64,000 nt of DNA, from assembly GCF_032334255.1 (NCBI RefSeq), contig NZ_JAUHMF010000002.1, positions 868,001 to 932,000 on the forward strand. Direction: 5' to 3'. Of this stretch, positions 25,610-33,863 are shown in pieces. Source of the DNA: Thermanaerothrix solaris (GTDB lineage: Bacteria; Chloroflexota; Anaerolineae; Anaerolineales; Anaerolineaceae). The position numbers were made by a program, and so were the translations under genes. Under the pieces are notes generated by a model. That model was given only the letters and a program-made list of their open reading frames with translations, searched no databases and was not told the origin of the DNA. Numbering within the stretch: position 1 is the first letter of the stretch; each line of letters starts with the position of its first letter.

Positions 25610-26509
25610 TCAGTCTATCCAATCGTCAGGTTCGATATGGACGTAAGCCCGATCCACTTCCGGGATGGATTCGACGCGGGCAATCACTTCGTCGCAGATG
25701 CGGTGGGTCTCAACCAAGGGAGTGGAGCCGTCCACATTGATGTGCAGGTCGGCTACCAGGCGCGGGCCGGCGTAATCAGTCATCAGGTGATGAACGCGCA
25801 GGACACCCGGTACCGATTGGGCTGCCTCAACGATTTTGTGCCGCAGTTCTTCAGAAGCCCCGGCGCCGGTCAAGTAGTTCAGATTCTCGCGTCCGGCCCG
25901 GTAGGCAGCGCGAAAGATCCACATGGCGACCAGGAAGCCGGCGATGGGATCAAGTAAGGGATGGACGAACTTCGATCCTGCCGCACCGATAAAGGCGGCG
26001 GTAGAGGTCAAGACATCACTAAGATTATCCTGGGCGGTGGTGCGAAGCGTTGGACTATGGAGTTTAATCGCCAAGCGGGTGATTGTGAAGTACATGCCCG
26101 CTTTCATACCTGCGCTGAAGAGCAGCACTAAAGTGGGTAACCCGGGTTCGATGGCCAGCCCTCCGGCCAGAAAGCGTTGCAGTGAGGCACGTGCAGCCTC
26201 GAATCCGGCAAAGGTCATCGAGAGGGTGACCATCAGGCCGACCAGAGGTTCAAACCGGCTGTGACCCTGAGGATGAGTGAGATCCGGTGGGCGCTGGGCC
26301 AGCCACAAACCAAAGACCATCAGCAATGAATAGACGACGTCCGAGGCAGAGTTTGCTGCGTCAGCGTACAGCGCAACGCTGCCCGAGAGGTAGGCTGCCA
26401 GTGCTTTTACACTTACTAAGAAAATATTGCCCCCTAAGGTAATCCAAAGCGCCTGGCGATACCACGCTTGCACTTGAGGTTGAGGTTTATAATCGCGCAC
26501 CCACCGCAT
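25610..26509 (-). CDS. Cation diffusion facilitator (CDF) metal efflux protein
   Basis: 299 residues. Six hydrophobic segments lie in the first 210 residues, with ALYADAANSASDV in TM2 (Asp-x3-x4-Asp transport site) and AQDNLSDVLTS in TM5 (the DN/D pair). A cytoplasmic ferredoxin-like C-terminal domain of about 90 residues ends in AYVHIEPDDW. Such proteins exchange Zn2+, Fe2+, Mn2+ or Co2+ for protons. The TM2 site has Asp instead of the His usual for zinc-selective members, as in Mn- or Fe-type proteins (tentative). The gene precedes the ProRS-like gene by 15 bases. Confidence 0.9.
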   Translation of the reverse strand: MRWVRDYKPQPQVQAWYRQALWITLGGNIFLVSVKALAAYLSGSVALYADAANSASDVVYSLLMVFGLWLAQRPPDLTHPQGHSRFEPLVGLMVTLSMTFAGFEAARASLQRFLAGGLAIEPGLPTLVLLFSAGMKAGMYFTITRLAIKLHSPTLRTTAQDNLSDVLTSTAAFIGAAGSKFVHPLLDPIAGFLVAMWIFRAAYRAGRENLNYLTGAGASEELRHKIVEAAQSVPGVLRVHHLMTDYAGPRLVADLHINVDGSTPLVETHRICDEVIARVESIPEVDRAYVHIEPDDWID

Positions 26510-26693
26510 GATAGTGGTTGTTACTCCATTTGTTCGGTTTCATGGTTGCCAGATTGGAGCCTGGCACTTGTTTCGCACCTTTTCAGCGCATAGTTTACCA
26601 TAAAGGTTAACGGTTCTGCTAACTGGTGAAACATCTTTGGTCGCAAGAGCCAGGATAAGATCATTCCCTTGCCCCCGACTGGCCATTGAGGCG

Positions 26694-27131
26694 TCATTTT
26701 AGCCCAAGGATGGAGATTTTCACCTGACCCAGGGTGAACCAATGCAGAATTCTAACCCATTGGCCCATCCATCGGAAATAAGGTGGCAGTTCGGCGAACT
26801 CTATCTCGTCGAATCCAAAGCGGTTGTAAAAATCTGTCAGTTCGGTTCGGCAGGTCAGGTACAACGGAGGTGGGTTTTCTGCCAACAATTGACGGATAAT
26901 GGCACTGGCGACCCCGCGCCTGCGCCATTTGCGCTGCACGGCAATTGAAGCCAGTTCGCGCGAACCGTCGAAATGGGGTTTTACCTGTCCGCAGCCGATG
27001 ATATGTTCATCCTCGTCTATGGCCAGCCAAAAACGTCGCCAATCCAGCCCAAATGGGTTGAGCCGCTCAGCGTATATTAAGCGGCGGATGGCTTTGGCAT
27101 CCTTGGCTTCAGCACGGCGTAAGCGATACAT
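26694..27131 (-). CDS. GNAT family N-acetyltransferase
   Basis: 145 residues. The acetyl-CoA site R/Q-x-x-G-x-G/A is seen as QRKWRRRGVASAIIRQLL near residue 66, preceded by a strand (RELASIAVQ). The late motif LTDFYNRFGFDEIEF is typical of N-acetylglutamate synthase-like GNATs, but the acceptor is not assignable. A 184-base stretch without a gene lies downstream of its stop. Confidence 0.82.
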   Translation of the reverse strand: MYRLRRAEAKDAKAIRRLIYAERLNPFGLDWRRFWLAIDEDEHIIGCGQVKPHFDGSRELASIAVQRKWRRRGVASAIIRQLLAENPPPLYLTCRTELTDFYNRFGFDEIEFAELPPYFRWMGQWVRILHWFTLGQVKISILGLK

Positions 27132-27167
27132 AAGGCAAACATCCCGAATTAATAAGCGCTGCGACTA

Positions 27168-27173
27168 ATTATA
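27168..27173 (-). promoter_or_regulatory. Candidate -10 box of the GNAT gene
   Basis: A minus-strand TATAAT lies about 37 bases before the ATG at 27131. No good -35 is seen. The plus-strand stretch 27174-27346 holds nothing else that I can recognise. Confidence 0.4.
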
Positions 27174-27346
27174 TATTGAGCGGGTAAAGGAATTTTCTCA
27201 TTCACGTTCTTGTCATCGCGAGGAATTTTTACAGGGGATGTTTTTTTCGGAAGGAAGGGGGTGAACGCCAGTTATCTTTGACTTCATGTGTTGATCGGCA
27301 TTTCAATCTCATATTCGCTCGTTTATACCCAATATCGGGTTTTCTC

Positions 27347-27375
27347 TTGCCTTTCTGCGCTTTCGCCTATATAAT
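27347..27375 (+). promoter_or_regulatory. Promoter of thrS
   Basis: TTGCCT (27347-27352) and a perfect TATAAT (27370-27375) are separated by 17 bases. They precede a leader of about 300 bases that holds the T-box. Confidence 0.75.
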
Positions 27376-27394
27376 GTGAGGTACTTCATATCCA

Positions 27395-27654
27395 AAACGC
27401 GCTGACCAGGACGAGTAGCCGCAGTGCGCGCCGACAGAGAAGGGGCATCATAGGCTGAGAATGCCCTGCGGACAGGCGGCGGCGAAAACCACCTGCGAGC
27501 GGAAGCCTGAACGGGAGTTAATCCCAAGTAAGGTGAACGGTTGACCCCGTTATCGGTCCTAACGAGATGGTCGGTGATAAAACCGGCTAATCTGGGTGGA
27601 ACCGCGAGCGCCGAACGCTTGCCCCAGAATGGGCAGGCGTTCTTCGTTATTTTT
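27395..27654 (+). promoter_or_regulatory. T-box leader (tRNA-Thr responsive) of thrS, with terminator
   Basis: Conserved T-box blocks are present: GACGAGTAG at the start, CAGAGA, an ACC codon at 27488-27490 in the specifier position (GAAAACCACC), CCGTTATCGG near 27548 and the T-box CTGGGTGGAACCGCG near 27592-27606. The terminator follows: GAACGC-T-TGCCC pairs with GGGCA-G-GCGTTC (27613-27642) and a T-rich tract runs to 27654. ACC is a threonine codon and agrees with the downstream gene. Details of stem I were not fully folded by eye. Confidence 0.88.
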
Positions 27655-27684
27655 GAGAGGTGTACAGATAAAAGGAGGTTAATC

Positions 27685-29478
27685 ATGCCGCAGGAAAAAC
27701 AAAAGGAACGCTACGAAGACTCATGGCTATATCGCATTCGTCATTCGGCGGCGCATATTATGGCCCAAGCCGTGCTGGAGATGTTCCCAAATGGCAAAAT
27801 TGCCATTGGGCCGCCCATCGAGGACGGGTTTTACTATGATTTTGATCTGCCCCGTCCGCTAACTCCGGAAGATTTAGAGAAGATTGAGCAGAGGATGCGC
27901 GAGATCATCAAAGGGGATTACCCCTTCGTTAAAAAGGTAATCACGGCCGACGAGGCGCGCCAGATTTTCCGTGATCAGCCCTATAAACTGGAGTTGATTG
28001 ATGGGTTAGAAGCTGGCGGAATGGACGAGGATGGCAATCCCCTTACGGAAAAGCCTGAGATCTCCATCTATGCCCATGATAAGTTTGTGGATTTATGCCG
28101 TGGGCCGCATGTCGAACGCACTGGGCAGATTAACCCCGATGCGATCAAGTTGCTCAATGTGGCTGGGGCTTATTGGCGCGGCGATGAACGCCGTCCCATG
28201 CTTCAGCGCATCTACGGCACTGCCTGGGAGACACCGGAGCAACTTCAACATTACTTGTGGAAACTGGAAGAAGCCAAAAAACGCGATCACCGTAAACTGG
28301 GCAAAGACCTCGATCTCTTCAGCATCAATCCGGAAGTTGGTGCGGGCTTAATCCTGTGGCATCCTAAAGGCGGGATGATCCGTCATTTGGCGGAGCAGTA
28401 TTGCAAAGAAGAACATCTCAAACATGGCTATGTACCGGTCTATACCCCGCATATCGGGCGGAGTACATTGTGGGAGACCAGCGGTCACCTGCATTGGTAC
28501 CGCGAGAACATGTATCCGGCGATGCAGGTGGAAAACGAGGAGTATCTGCTCAAACCGATGAATTGCCCCTTCCATATCATGATTTACAAGAGCCAGATCC
28601 GCAGTTACCGCGAGTTACCGATTCGGATGGCGGAATGGGGCACGGTTTATCGCTATGAGCGGAGTGGGGTCCTGCATGGCCTGTTGCGGGTGCGCGGCTT
28701 TACTCAGGATGATGCGCACATCTTCTGCCGTCCCGACCAGATGCCGCAAGAGATTGACAGCACCTTACAGTTCTGCTTGCATATCCTGCGCCGTTTCGGA
28801 ATGACCAACTTCCATGCCTATCTCTCCACCCGCGATCCCCAAAAGTTTGCCGGGCGGGTTGAGGATTGGGAAAAAGCAACTGAGGCCCTGCGCCAAGCAC
28901 TTGAGCGCGCCGGCATTGACTATGACATTGACGAAGGCGGTGCGGCGTTCTATGGGCCGAAGATTGACCTGAAAATGATTGACGCTTTGGGGCGCGAATG
29001 GCAGCTAAGTACCATTCAATTTGACTTCAATCTGCCCGAACGCTTTGAACTGGAATACATCGGTGAGGATGGTCAACCGCACCGTCCGTTTATGATCCAC
29101 CGCGCCCTTCTGGGCTCAATGGAACGGTTCATGGGCGTGCTGATCGAGCACTACGCCGGCGCCTTTCCGGTTTGGCTGGCCCCGGTGCAGGCGGTGCTAA
29201 TTCCTATTGCAGATCGCCATCTGGATTACGCTTACCAGGTGGCCGAAAAATTGCGTGCACAAGGGCTACGCGTGGAGGTGGATGAGCGTCCAGAACGGAT
29301 GAACGCCAAGATTCGCGATGCGCAGTTGCAAAAGATCCCGTATATGCTGGTCGTAGGCGATAAAGAGGCCGCAGAAGGAAAAGTGGCGTTGCGTCTGCGC
29401 AACGGCGAGAATCCCGGTCCAATGTCGTTGGATGCCTTCGTGGCCCGGGCCCAAGAGGATATCACCGAAGGGCGTTGA
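27685..29478 (+). CDS. thrS: Threonyl-tRNA synthetase without TGS domain
   Basis: 597 residues from ATG 27685, which has AAAGGAGG six bases upstream. The editing domain comes first (HSAAHIMAQAV and, later, DLCRGPH), then the class II core: motif 2 in YRYERSGVLHGLLRVRGFTQDDAH, zinc ligands beginning with MNCPFH, and motif 3 in FMIHRALLGSMERFMGVLIEH. The anticodon-binding domain begins at PVWLAPVQAVLIPI. The N-terminal TGS domain of E. coli ThrRS (about 60 residues) is absent. Aminoacylation and editing of Ser-tRNA-Thr should be intact. Confidence 0.96.
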   Translation: MPQEKQKERYEDSWLYRIRHSAAHIMAQAVLEMFPNGKIAIGPPIEDGFYYDFDLPRPLTPEDLEKIEQRMREIIKGDYPFVKKVITADEARQIFRDQPYKLELIDGLEAGGMDEDGNPLTEKPEISIYAHDKFVDLCRGPHVERTGQINPDAIKLLNVAGAYWRGDERRPMLQRIYGTAWETPEQLQHYLWKLEEAKKRDHRKLGKDLDLFSINPEVGAGLILWHPKGGMIRHLAEQYCKEEHLKHGYVPVYTPHIGRSTLWETSGHLHWYRENMYPAMQVENEEYLLKPMNCPFHIMIYKSQIRSYRELPIRMAEWGTVYRYERSGVLHGLLRVRGFTQDDAHIFCRPDQMPQEIDSTLQFCLHILRRFGMTNFHAYLSTRDPQKFAGRVEDWEKATEALRQALERAGIDYDIDEGGAAFYGPKIDLKMIDALGREWQLSTIQFDFNLPERFELEYIGEDGQPHRPFMIHRALLGSMERFMGVLIEHYAGAFPVWLAPVQAVLIPIADRHLDYAYQVAEKLRAQGLRVEVDERPERMNAKIRDAQLQKIPYMLVVGDKEAAEGKVALRLRNGENPGPMSLDAFVARAQEDITEGR

Positions 29479-29510
29479 GGATCGGTCAATTGTAAGTTTG
29501 TGATTAACCG

Positions 29511-29547
29511 GTCAGGCGCCGTGGGTTTCGGAACCCAGGCGCCTGAC
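29511..29547. terminator. Long GC-rich hairpin between convergent thrS and M23 peptidase genes
   Basis: GTCAGGCGCC and GGCGCCTGAC form a perfect 10-bp outer stem, continued after a one-base bulge by TGGGTT/AACCCA around a TCGG loop. It lies between two converging genes and is likely a two-way transcription barrier, but no T-run follows on either strand. Confidence 0.55.
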
Positions 29548-29577
29548 GGCTTCTCCTCCTAGATTGGGCGCAACGGT

Positions 29578-30780
29578 TTAGGGCAGGAAGTCGTGGGGGT
29601 TGACTTTGCCGTAAACATCATGGCGCATTTCAAAGTGCAAGTGTGGCCCACTGGAGCGCCCGGTGCTTCCCATTAGACCGATCAGGTCACCCTGATAAAC
29701 GCTTTGGCCACATACGACGTTAATCTGGCTGAGGTGGGCGTAGAGCGTTTGCCAACCGTTACCATGATCAATCACAATGACGTTGCCGTAGCCCCAGTCG
29801 TTCCATCCGGCGTAGACGATAACGCCGTTATCGGCGGCATAAATAGCAACTCCGATCGCGCCACCAATATCAATCCCATAGTGGTTGGTTGAGGGCGAGT
29901 AATCATAGCCTGAGATCCATTTGGAGGGAGTGGGCCAGATGAAGGAACCCGTGCCCACTGCACCCTCGGTGATGACTCCACAGGCCCCGGGACCCATGAT
30001 CTTGGCTACACCAGGGTTCTGGCGGGTGATGCGGGGAGCACTCCAGGTGACAAACTCGCGCCGACCGCCGGGGACAAAGATCTTTGTGCCGGCTTCAATG
30101 TTGGGATGAGAAAGATCACCCAGCTTGGCTGGGTCAAGGTGATTGCCCGGCCAGTTGATGATATCTTCGGGTTTGACCTTAAAAAATTCGGCTACTTTAT
30201 TGAGACTATCGCCCTCATGCCATGTGTAAAGCAGGCCATCGGTTGGCAGGATGTTGAGCACCTGGCCGGGTTGTAAAAAGTGGGGATTATCGTAGAGGAT
30301 ATCATAGTTACCCCACAAGATTGTCTCGGGTTTTAGGCCGAACTTCTCGGCAATCCCAAAGATCGTATCGCCTTTCTGAACCTCATATTGTGTGATCTCA
30401 AAGCGCGGACGGCTGGGGAGGATGGTCTTTAGTTGCGTCCGACGCACCACACCGTTGATGGCAACCTCGGTATCGGGAAGGGTGAAGGCAGGCATGGTTA
30501 TCGTGGGCGTAGCAGTGGGCAAGGCTGCGGCTTGTGCTGCTCCCCCTGCGGCCAGAGGTGTGCTCTGGGGGGATAAATTTCCCATCACCGCGACCACAAT
30601 GAGGATCAGAACCAGTGATGCCAATCCTGAGGCGATGCGCAACGTTATCTCACCCAACCCCATGCGGGTCAGGTGATCCCACCAATCGGGAAAATATTTT
30701 ATTGGGTCGGAAGATTTCGGAGCATCTGCCCCGTTTAAGTCAGAGTTGGTTGTTTCTTTTTCTGCATGTAAAGGATGCAT
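29578..30780 (-). CDS. Membrane-anchored LysM/M23 metallopeptidase
   Basis: 400 residues from ATG 30780, with GAGG eight bases upstream. Residues about 45-70 form a transmembrane anchor. Two LysM-type segments follow (YEVQKGDTIFGIAEKFGLKPETILWGN and YTWHEGDSLNKVAEFFKVKPEDIINWP), then an M23 domain with the zinc motifs HYGIDIGG and HLHFE and the intervening TLYAHLS. It should bind and cut, or regulate cutting of, cell-wall peptide crosslinks. The catalytic residues appear complete. Confidence 0.92.
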   Translation of the reverse strand: MHPLHAEKETTNSDLNGADAPKSSDPIKYFPDWWDHLTRMGLGEITLRIASGLASLVLILIVVAVMGNLSPQSTPLAAGGAAQAAALPTATPTITMPAFTLPDTEVAINGVVRRTQLKTILPSRPRFEITQYEVQKGDTIFGIAEKFGLKPETILWGNYDILYDNPHFLQPGQVLNILPTDGLLYTWHEGDSLNKVAEFFKVKPEDIINWPGNHLDPAKLGDLSHPNIEAGTKIFVPGGRREFVTWSAPRITRQNPGVAKIMGPGACGVITEGAVGTGSFIWPTPSKWISGYDYSPSTNHYGIDIGGAIGVAIYAADNGVIVYAGWNDWGYGNVIVIDHGNGWQTLYAHLSQINVVCGQSVYQGDLIGLMGSTGRSSGPHLHFEMRHDVYGKVNPHDFLP

Positions 30781-30800
30781 GCTTTGCACCTCACAGTGTC

Positions 30801-30830
30801 AATATATCACAAGATTTGGCGCAACGTCAA
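30801..30830 (-). promoter_or_regulatory. Promoter of the M23 peptidase gene
   Basis: On the minus strand TTGACG (30825-30830) and TATATT (30801-30806) are 18 bases apart. The -35 box overlaps the stop codon of the upstream membrane-protein gene. Confidence 0.6.
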
Positions 30831-31342
30831 GCGCTATGGGTTGGGGAGGATGATTCAGGGTTTGACTGCCGGTAAGGGATAAGGAGCAGAAATCCCAGCG
30901 CGATAATCGCCTGACCGATCTCTACGCCCCGGGCTTGCCAGGGGCCGAAGTAGGGCACGCCGGGTAAGGGATGACTCCCGGCACCGAACACATCTGCCAT
31001 TCCGGAGAAAACGGCGATAACGTATCCTGTGCTTACCAAGCGTAATCCAATATCGGCGGCGATGCTGGGTTGGCGGTTTTTCCAAAGTGCCATCAGAGCG
31101 ATGTATCCGCCGAGGCAAATGATGGCCAGCCCAATTAAGAAGACGGCAATCTGGACAAAGCCGATCACGGGGCTGCGGTCCAGGCCGAACAGGCTAGGGC
31201 GTGCCCCTATCAAGAAGATCACAAAGCCCACCAGGGTTAGGGATAATCCTAGGCGAATCCGCCGCCGCGAATACGGTAAGGGACTGGTAGGGGGTTCTTG
31301 GCCGGCTTGGGTTTCAAGTTGTGAGATAGGGCTTTCGGTCAT
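30827..31342 (-). CDS. Four-helix membrane protein of unknown function
   Basis: 171 residues. A polar, Pro-rich N-terminus of about 28 residues is followed by four hydrophobic segments (roughly 31-48, 60-86, 100-118 and 140-157). No family motif is recognised. It lies eight bases downstream of the M19 dipeptidase gene and is probably cotranscribed with it. Confidence 0.65.
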   Translation of the reverse strand: MTESPISQLETQAGQEPPTSPLPYSRRRIRLGLSLTLVGFVIFLIGARPSLFGLDRSPVIGFVQIAVFLIGLAIICLGGYIALMALWKNRQPSIAADIGLRLVSTGYVIAVFSGMADVFGAGSHPLPGVPYFGPWQARGVEIGQAIIALGFLLLIPYRQSNPESSSPTHSA

Positions 31343-31350
31343 GGGTGGGC

Positions 31351-32448
31351 TTACTCCGGCAAGGCACGTTCCAAAATGCGTTGCCAGTTGGCGTGAAAGA
31401 TGGCCGCTATGTCGGTGGAAGTATAACCACGCTGGGCCAGACCCTCGGCCAGTTTGGGCAGGTCGGCGATGGTGTTGATCTCCAGCGGGACAGCCGGATA
31501 ACCAAAACCACCGTCAAAGTCGCTTCCCAACGCTACATGATAGGCATCACCAGCGGCTTGACAGATGGCATCAATGTGGGCGATTAAGTGCTCTAACCGC
31601 ACCTGCTCGCGTGGATCGCCGTTTTTCCATTCGGGGCGCAGGTAGCGATTGAAGGGGAGGACACCGATTAGACCATCCCGCTGGATCAGTTCACGAATTT
31701 GGTGTGGAGAGAGATGCCGCTCATAGGGATCTTCGGAGAGTAAGGCACGCACATTGCTGTGTGAGGCGACCACAACCCCCTCGTAACGTTCCAGCGCAGC
31801 CAGCGCAGCGGCTTCACTCATGTGAGTGATATCCAGGATAAAGCCCAGTTCTGCCAGTGCAGCCAGCCAACGCTGACCTTCCCGGCTTAACCCACTGCGG
31901 TAATACATTCCACCACAGCGTTCATCCCCCGCCCAGACCATGCCCACCAGGCGAACCCCATGATCGTACCATTGGGCTAATTCATCCGGTGTTTGCATCC
32001 ACTCGATACCCTCCAAGGTGAGCATCAGTCCTACCGGATGGGTGAGGTCGGGGTAGCGGGCAGGGTTCTGCTGCCAAGGACGTAGCACGGTCTCAAGATC
32101 ACTGCGGCTGGTTACCGGACGGAAAAGGTCCGGGTCGCGCTCAAACAAATCTCGGTACCAGGCCAGTTGGGCCTGGGCTAAGCGGCGCCCTTCGTCTGGG
32201 GTCTCATAAGCCTGGGTTTCCCAATTGCCGGCTTTGTAGCGGGCTGGGGTGAGGAAGATCGTGGCAAGAATCAGCCCTACCTGGGCTTGTTGGTATTCAG
32301 GCCAACCCAATAATGTCTCACCAGTTGCAGCGGGAATCCAGGTGTTGGCCTCGCGCTGGCGGGTTTCCAGGGCGGAGCGGCGGACATCCCGCCCAAACGT
32401 CAGGGCGTTGTAGGCAATATCTTGATGACCGTCAATGATTAATGTCAT
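31351..32448 (-). CDS. Membrane dipeptidase family protein (peptidase M19)
   Basis: 365 residues. The binuclear zinc site of renal-dipeptidase-like enzymes is visible: DGHQD near the N-terminus, the bridging Glu in LTLEGIEW, His residues in DITHMSE and ASHSNVRAL, and Asp in GSDFDGG. Such enzymes cleave dipeptides, including those with D-residues. No signal peptide is seen, so it is probably cytoplasmic. ATG 32448 is preferred because it places the zinc motif at the usual distance from the start. It has no clear ribosome binding site. Confidence 0.88.
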   Translation of the reverse strand: MTLIIDGHQDIAYNALTFGRDVRRSALETRQREANTWIPAATGETLLGWPEYQQAQVGLILATIFLTPARYKAGNWETQAYETPDEGRRLAQAQLAWYRDLFERDPDLFRPVTSRSDLETVLRPWQQNPARYPDLTHPVGLMLTLEGIEWMQTPDELAQWYDHGVRLVGMVWAGDERCGGMYYRSGLSREGQRWLAALAELGFILDITHMSEAAALAALERYEGVVVASHSNVRALLSEDPYERHLSPHQIRELIQRDGLIGVLPFNRYLRPEWKNGDPREQVRLEHLIAHIDAICQAAGDAYHVALGSDFDGGFGYPAVPLEINTIADLPKLAEGLAQRGYTSTDIAAIFHANWQRILERALPE

Positions 32449-32468
32449 GGGGAGGTGCCTGGATGCAA

Positions 32469-32495
32469 GGAGCGCACACAAAGCGTGTGCGCTCC
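32469..32495 (-). terminator. Hairpin terminator downstream of rpsA
   Basis: GGAGCGCACAC and GTGTGCGCTCC form a perfect 11-bp stem with a 5-base loop, 20 bases after the rpsA stop. The following T-tract is weak (TTGCATCC). Confidence 0.6.
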
Positions 32496-32514
32496 CCCAT
32501 TTTGGCGTTGTCGT

Positions 32515-33774
32515 TCAGGCTGCTGTGGACTTAGCGGTTGATGATGACTCGTCTTCTTCGCTTGAGGTGTCAACCTCTTCGATAACTTCTTCTAAAGCAG
32601 ACCAATCAATATCCGCGTATGCCATCGAATCCACTCGTCGTAGGCTCAACCCTATGCGATGATTTTCGGGATCAATACGGATAATGCGCAAGGTGACAAT
32701 TTCACCTTCTTTCAGCACCTCTTTGGGGTGTTCCACGCGTTTCTCGCTCAATTCGGAGATATGAATCAGGCCTTCCAGATCCTCCTGGCCTTCAATTTGC
32801 GCGAAGGCACCGAACTTGGTCAGGCGGGTGATTTTTGCTTCGACCAGTTGACCCACTTTGTACTTTGAGACCCGCTGTAACCAGGGATCCTCCTGAAGTT
32901 GGCGGATGGATAGGCCAATGCGCTTTTTATCGCGGTCAATGGAAATGACCTTGACCTGAACCTCATCTCCAACTTTGAGCACCTCACTCGGGTGGTTGAT
33001 TTTATCCCAGGAGATTTCAGAGAGATGGACCAGACCATCGGCGCCACTGATATTGACAAAGGCACCAAAGTCGGCCAAGCTGGTAACTCGCCCTGTGACA
33101 ACTTGCCCTTCTTGTAATTCTTCGATCACGCGTTCCTTGATGGATTCGCGCGTCTCGGTGCTAGCGGCGCGTTCTGAGACGATCAGGCGGCGGCGTTCCC
33201 GATCCACCTCAATGACAACCACATCAATTTCCTGCCCAATCATCTTGCCCCAGCGTTCCTCAGGGGAATCGCCTGTCGCCATAGCGCGGCGAGTGAGACT
33301 GACCTGAGAGGCTGGCAAGAAGCCACGCAGGCCGCTCACGGGCACGATCAGGCCACCCTTGTTGTAGCCCACAATCTTGGAGTGCACCGGTTTTTTGGAA
33401 CGGAGCAATTCTTCTACCTCGCGCCAGGCGACTTCATCGCGGGCACGGGTGTAGGAAAGCACCACGTTCCCATTCTGATCTTCTGGGTCGAGGACGTACA
33501 CGGGAATGCGTTGGCCGACTTCAAGGTGTGCCAGTTCGTCGTGGGGAATTTGCTCAAATTCACGCCCACTGATAACACCCTCAGATTTTGTGCCTATACT
33601 GACCAAAATCTGTTTTTGTTCGGGATTAATACTGGCGATTACGCCTTCGCGAATCTCCCCCCGTTTGGGGAAATCAATACCCAGACTCTGCTCCAAGAGG
33701 GAGGCCATGTTGTTGTCATTGGCATGGTTTTCGGGGAACACCCCCTGCTCCGATGAGGTCTCATGATAGTCCAT
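32515..33774 (-). CDS. rpsA: 30S ribosomal protein S1 (four S1 domains)
   Basis: About 419 residues. Four S1/OB repeats can be traced (roughly 40-108, 125-190, 210-280 and 297-367). The third and fourth carry the typical VTSLADFGAFVNISGADGLVHLSEISW and ITRLTKFGAFAQIEG patterns. The C-terminus is acidic and Ser-rich. Proteins of this size occur in Gram-positive and Chloroflexi-type bacteria instead of the six-repeat form. It binds mRNA on the small subunit. A TTG at 33783 lies closer to the GGCGGAG ribosome binding site and is an alternative start. Confidence 0.92.
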   Translation of the reverse strand: MDYHETSSEQGVFPENHANDNNMASLLEQSLGIDFPKRGEIREGVIASINPEQKQILVSIGTKSEGVISGREFEQIPHDELAHLEVGQRIPVYVLDPEDQNGNVVLSYTRARDEVAWREVEELLRSKKPVHSKIVGYNKGGLIVPVSGLRGFLPASQVSLTRRAMATGDSPEERWGKMIGQEIDVVVIEVDRERRRLIVSERAASTETRESIKERVIEELQEGQVVTGRVTSLADFGAFVNISGADGLVHLSEISWDKINHPSEVLKVGDEVQVKVISIDRDKKRIGLSIRQLQEDPWLQRVSKYKVGQLVEAKITRLTKFGAFAQIEGQEDLEGLIHISELSEKRVEHPKEVLKEGEIVTLRIIRIDPENHRIGLSLRRVDSMAYADIDWSALEEVIEEVDTSSEEDESSSTAKSTAA

Positions 33775-33809
33775 ACGATTCAAATACTCCGCCTGAAAAG
33801 ATTGTTCTC

Positions 33810-33838
33810 ATTATAAAGGTGAATAACGTGATTGGCAA
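33810..33838 (-). promoter_or_regulatory. Promoter of rpsA
   Basis: On the minus strand TTGCCA (33833-33838) and TATAAT (33810-33815) are separated by exactly 17 bases, in the gap after secA. Confidence 0.75.
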
Positions 33839-33863
33839 CCCTCGCCGATAAGATTCAAAGAGA

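Noticed and set aside
26521..26742. 73-codon minus-strand frame overlapping the end of the GNAT gene
   Set aside because: No ribosome binding site, no protein-like pattern and overlap with a clear gene. The 184-base gap is treated as non-coding.
29511..29547. Hairpin after thrS as a mobile-element end or attachment site
   Set aside because: No second copy or flanking mobile genes are visible. The position between convergent genes fits a terminator-like role.
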